Shown: piece after piece, positions 61,866 to 64,000 of the stretch
Numbering within the stretch: the first letter of the stretch is position 1
Layout of the letters: each line of letters starts with the position of its first letter
Source of the DNA: UMGS1052 sp045580005
GTDB taxonomy: Bacteria; Bacillota; Clostridia; Oscillospirales; CAG-382
Assembly: GCA_045580005.1 (NCBI GenBank)
Contig: JAZNMZ010000061.1
Location: 1 to 64,000 of the forward strand
DNA length: 64,000 bases
Reading direction: 5' to 3'
Program-made: the position numbers and the translations under genes
The notes under the pieces: model-generated
The model's database searches: none
What the model was told of the DNA's origin: nothing
Seen by the model: only the letters and a program-made list of their open reading frames with translations

Positions 61866-62161
61866 AATTGTCCTCTTTTGTGAGGAACAATTTTTTACCT
61901 TTGTTGATGACATAGAAGTCACGAAAGATGACAATCGACTTGGGCTGTAAATAAAATAATTTATGCCCGATTTAGCTATAAAGGCATGGATACTCATACG
62001 GCAATAACTTGAGATAGTTATGTGAGTCCAAACAGAGTACCCTTTGTTTCTTATGCCTTAATTCGGGGATTGAGATCGGTGTGCATGTTTGAACCAAGCG
62101 CATCGATCTTTGTTGTTGTGTGATATTCCTACCTTTTCGCTCGGGCGGAAAGGGAAAAATC
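61866..62161 (+). promoter_or_regulatory. Structured leader with early terminator (attenuator candidate)
   Basis: A terminator hairpin (AATTGTCCTC, loop TTTTGT, GAGGAACAATT, then Ts; 61866-61896) lies about 25 bases after the promoter, so most transcripts may stop there. The remaining 260 bases contain no gene but several short complementary blocks. Release of the early terminator would switch on the sigma-like gene. This is a reading of the layout, with no known riboswitch class recognised. Confidence 0.55.
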
Positions 62162-62845
62162 ATGAAAAACGAAAACATCCGCAACCAAAACGAATTGACC
62201 CTCGAAGAACTCAAGAATATGCTCCCGAAAGTTGTGTGCGAGCGTGTTCCCAAAGCATCTGAGCTGATTAGATGTCAAAGCAATGTTATCGCATTAAAAA
62301 AAGTAAGAGATGTAACGCTGATAGTCTTTGAAAATGGCTTTGCTTTGTATGATGACGGCATTCATTGTACTGTCTTGATTCCCGCTCGCATCCACTATGC
62401 CTCTTACAAGTATTTCCTTGACGATGAGGAAAAGAAAGAAAAGATAAATCTTAATCCGATTCCGTGGGATTCGGCTCTTATCATGATAGGAGATGAGAGA
62501 GTAGAGCAGGGTAATATGGAAAGGTCGTTAGAGCATCTATGGCTCGATACCGACTTGATCGTGTATAAAGATGATATAGGCGATTCTGTTCAGATCCCTC
62601 TTGAATCCGATGATGACATTCCTTATCAATATATTCGCAAGGAAGAACAAGCAGAGGCGCATCGCATAATTTCGCTACTTTGTTCCGGTCTTACGGAGCT
62701 TCAAATGGAAGTCCTTTATCGACATCTTGTTGAGGAAATGTCGTTCAATGCCATCGCTGGTGAAATGCGTCAATCAAAGCAGAGCGTGTATAGGATTTTT
62801 CATCGTGCTTTCGACAGAATTGAAAAAAATTCAAAAAAATTATAA
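62162..62845 (+). CDS. Sigma-like regulatory protein (sigma-70 region 4 HTH)
   Basis: 227 residues. The C-terminal 60 carry a region-4-type HTH (LTELQMEVLYRHLVEEMSFN, AIAGEMRQSKQSVYRIFHRA). The N-terminal part is not a normal sigma region 2, so it may be a dedicated activator of the element rather than a true sigma factor. GCGGAAAGGGAAAAATC precedes the ATG. It is divergent from the XRE repressor, forming a switch-like pair. Confidence 0.72.
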   Translation: MKNENIRNQNELTLEELKNMLPKVVCERVPKASELIRCQSNVIALKKVRDVTLIVFENGFALYDDGIHCTVLIPARIHYASYKYFLDDEEKKEKINLNPIPWDSALIMIGDERVEQGNMERSLEHLWLDTDLIVYKDDIGDSVQIPLESDDDIPYQYIRKEEQAEAHRIISLLCSGLTELQMEVLYRHLVEEMSFNAIAGEMRQSKQSVYRIFHRAFDRIEKNSKKL

Positions 62846-63243
62846 AAAACTCCCCAAAAGGGGGTGACGAAAACGGGGTCTCGACCTATATAGATAGAGG
62901 CAAATAAAAGGTCTCGAAAATAGGGCGGAAATCAACACGGAGAAGTTTGAGATTTTCTCAATTATCCCGTTGAGGTTTCCCTCACACGGAAAGTACGCCC
63001 TCCTTGGTCATTTGAAATTGAATACACATTTGTCAAGTACGTTACTCATATATGCCTCTGCGTAGGAGGGTTAGCCGTGAGATGGGTGCGCCACGAAACT
63101 TCCAAAGGAAGCGAGCGATAAAGCCTACATCAAATAAAATTTTGAAAGCAAGAAATTAGGGCGATGACATGTATGAGGGATAATGATACTTCTGTAGCTT
63201 TTATGCGCAGTTGCCGGAGTACCCGGACAAGGGTGAGATTCCC
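62846..63243 (+). other. Long non-coding stretch with repeats and one 14-codon frame
   Basis: GGTCTCGA occurs twice (about 62877 and 62911) close to a CTCCCC/GGGG hairpin. Near 63063 AGGAGGG is followed after 8 bases by GTG (63077) and a 14-codon frame (MRWVRHETSKGSER, stop at 63121). No larger gene is seen. It may be a structured RNA or a leader. Confidence 0.45.
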
Positions 63244-63366
63244 ATGAGGTCGATTTGCAACCGACCGCTTGACAATTTCCCATATCAATATATTATTGAT
63301 CGCATCAGGGGGACGAGGTCGAATATGGTGCGTAAAGGATTTCGGGGGTCAAAGGAACTTGCATGA
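63244..63366 (+). CDS. Possible small protein (40 aa)
   Basis: MRSICNRPLDNFPYQYIIDR then IRGTRSNMVRKGFRGSKELA. AAGGGTGAGATTCCC precedes the ATG, and the codon pattern is coherent (the frame stays open upstream to 63186). It could be real or a part of a structured RNA. No homologue is known to me. Confidence 0.35.
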   Translation: MRSICNRPLDNFPYQYIIDRIRGTRSNMVRKGFRGSKELA

Positions 63367-63456
63367 GACATAGCAGGTACTCCCCGAACTCTCCTGATAC
63401 ATAAACAGACGGCAATAGATTTTGTCTGTAAAAAATTAATTAAAGGAGAAATGGTC

Positions 63457-63873
63457 ATGACAAGAACAATTTATGAGATCTTGCGTAATTGCAAGGAAGG
63501 CGGAGAAATCATGTCGCTGGATGATTTCATGCTTTGCATTAAAACCGTTGGTCAGCATATCAAACGCGCGTGTGAGTTTCCTGATGGAAGCATAATGTCC
63601 AAGCAACACTTTAAGTTTGCGGACGAGTTGTGTTTCGCAATTGAAGATTGCTTTTCGGACAGAAGCAGTAATCTCGTTAAGTGGTTTCGCGGAATGCCCT
63701 GTGAGATAGGACATTCGCTTTCGGGTGAAACAATCAAGATCAAAGTTCGCGACGATATTGAAACGATTTACTTTTTCCTGCGCTACTGTATGCTGATAAA
63801 TCTTCAGAAGCCGATAGAAAGAGAGGTTTTCAATCGTTTTGCTTCTTTGCTCTGTGCTTATGAGGACGACTGA
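63457..63873 (+). CDS. Hypothetical protein (138 aa)
   Basis: A soluble, mostly helical protein (MTRTIYEILRNCKEGGEIMS). Of the two in-frame ATGs, 63457 has the proper 8-base distance from AAAGGAG; 63451 is too close. It precedes the MazF-like gene by 23 bases. It could take the antitoxin place, but it has no recognised antitoxin motif. Confidence 0.6.
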   Translation: MTRTIYEILRNCKEGGEIMSLDDFMLCIKTVGQHIKRACEFPDGSIMSKQHFKFADELCFAIEDCFSDRSSNLVKWFRGMPCEIGHSLSGETIKIKVRDDIETIYFFLRYCMLINLQKPIEREVFNRFASLLCAYEDD

Positions 63874-63896
63874 TATCAGCAAAAGGAGTATCGCTT

Positions 63897-64000
63897 ATGA
63901 GCCAATACAAGACGAAAAAGGACACCATATGCCGCGGCGATATATACATGGCTAACCTAAACCCGTATAAGGGATCGGAACAAGGCGGCAAACGTCCCGT
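63897..64000 (+). CDS. PemK/MazF-family toxin, cut by the window end
   Basis: The first 34 codons contain GDIYMANLNPYKGSEQGGKR, the conserved start of PemK/MazF endoribonucleases (GDI, then SEQGGxRPV). AAAAGGAGTATCGCTT precedes the ATG. The rest lies outside the window. Whether an antitoxin is adjacent cannot be judged; the preceding gene is the only candidate on the left. Confidence 0.85.
   Translation, partial: MSQYKTKKDTICRGDIYMANLNPYKGSEQGGKRP

Noticed and set aside
63300..63330. Right-end copy of the tRNA-Asn 3' end (CAGGGGGA match)
   Set aside because: Only eight to nine bases match, without the T-arm sequence. This is within chance.

Overview
The window looks like accessory DNA of a low-to-moderate GC Bacillota genome, most likely a gut-type member of the Clostridia (Oscillospirales or Lachnospirales). 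The evidence is the strong AGGAGG ribosome binding sites with frequent GTG and TTG starts, sigma-A promoters with 17-bp spacers, and a conjugation gene set of the Clostridioides CD1110/CD1115/CD1108 (Tn1549/CTn-like) type. No taxonomic marker gene is complete enough to be more precise.

Region 1 (1-460) is chromosomal: a 5S rRNA, a broken tRNA-Asn copy and an intact tRNA-Asn(GTT). Region 2 (about 600-41,606) is an integrative conjugative element. It opens with a ParB-like gene, two small genes and a 300-bp nested inverted repeat. It then carries a complete Tad-like pilus locus: three small pilin-like DUF6133 proteins, prepilin peptidase, CpaB, CpaE-like ATPase, CpaF/TadA motor, TadB, TadC and two TadE-like minor pilins. 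This runs into a 1,824-residue secreted protein with 16 Listeria-Bacteroides (InlB B-type) repeats. Next is a 2,839-residue methylase/helicase gene with a TnpV-like gene overprinted in its +1 frame. A cargo AAA ATPase, a reverse-strand Y-family polymerase/YolD pair, a toprim protein and the mobilization block (DpnD/PcfM, oriT candidate, MobC, MOBP relaxase, PcfB, LtrC/ArdC-like) follow. The type IV secretion operon comes last (VirD4, Maff2 pilin-like, VirB6-like, PrgI, VirB4, CD1108-like), interrupted by a RelBE-type toxin-antitoxin pair. The CD1108-like gene lacks its usual C-terminal hydrolase part.

Region 3 (about 41,620-58,700) is visibly more AT-rich with different codon use and starts with a tyrosine recombinase, so it is probably a separate island. 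It holds two modules, each headed by a paralogous small HTH regulator (GPAERR family). One encodes a transglutaminase-like lipoprotein and a second lipoprotein; the other encodes a holin-like protein, an XhlA-like protein and a leaderless cysteine-peptidase/ricin-lectin protein. Next is an ECF sigma factor overlapping a 986-residue membrane protein that appears to join an anti-sigma N-terminus to an exported DNRLRE-RICIN-Amidase_6 part. A lipoprotein, a secreted protein and a BlaR/BlaI-type M56 protease-repressor pair lie between two inverted copies of a 100-180-bp repeat, beside an IS66 transposase fragment.

Region 4 (about 58,900-64,000) is a regulatory block: an HTH protein, an XRE repressor with a palindromic operator, a sigma-like protein behind a structured leader with an early terminator, long non-coding structured stretches, a degraded 16S-rRNA-like fragment, and the start of a MazF/PemK toxin at the edge.

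The strongest candidates for new biology are the tnpV overprint, the 2751-3050 nested inverted repeat, the Tad pilus plus giant repeat protein on a conjugative element, and the two surface modules of region 3 (holin/lectin-peptidase, and ECF sigma with lectin-amidase anti-sigma).
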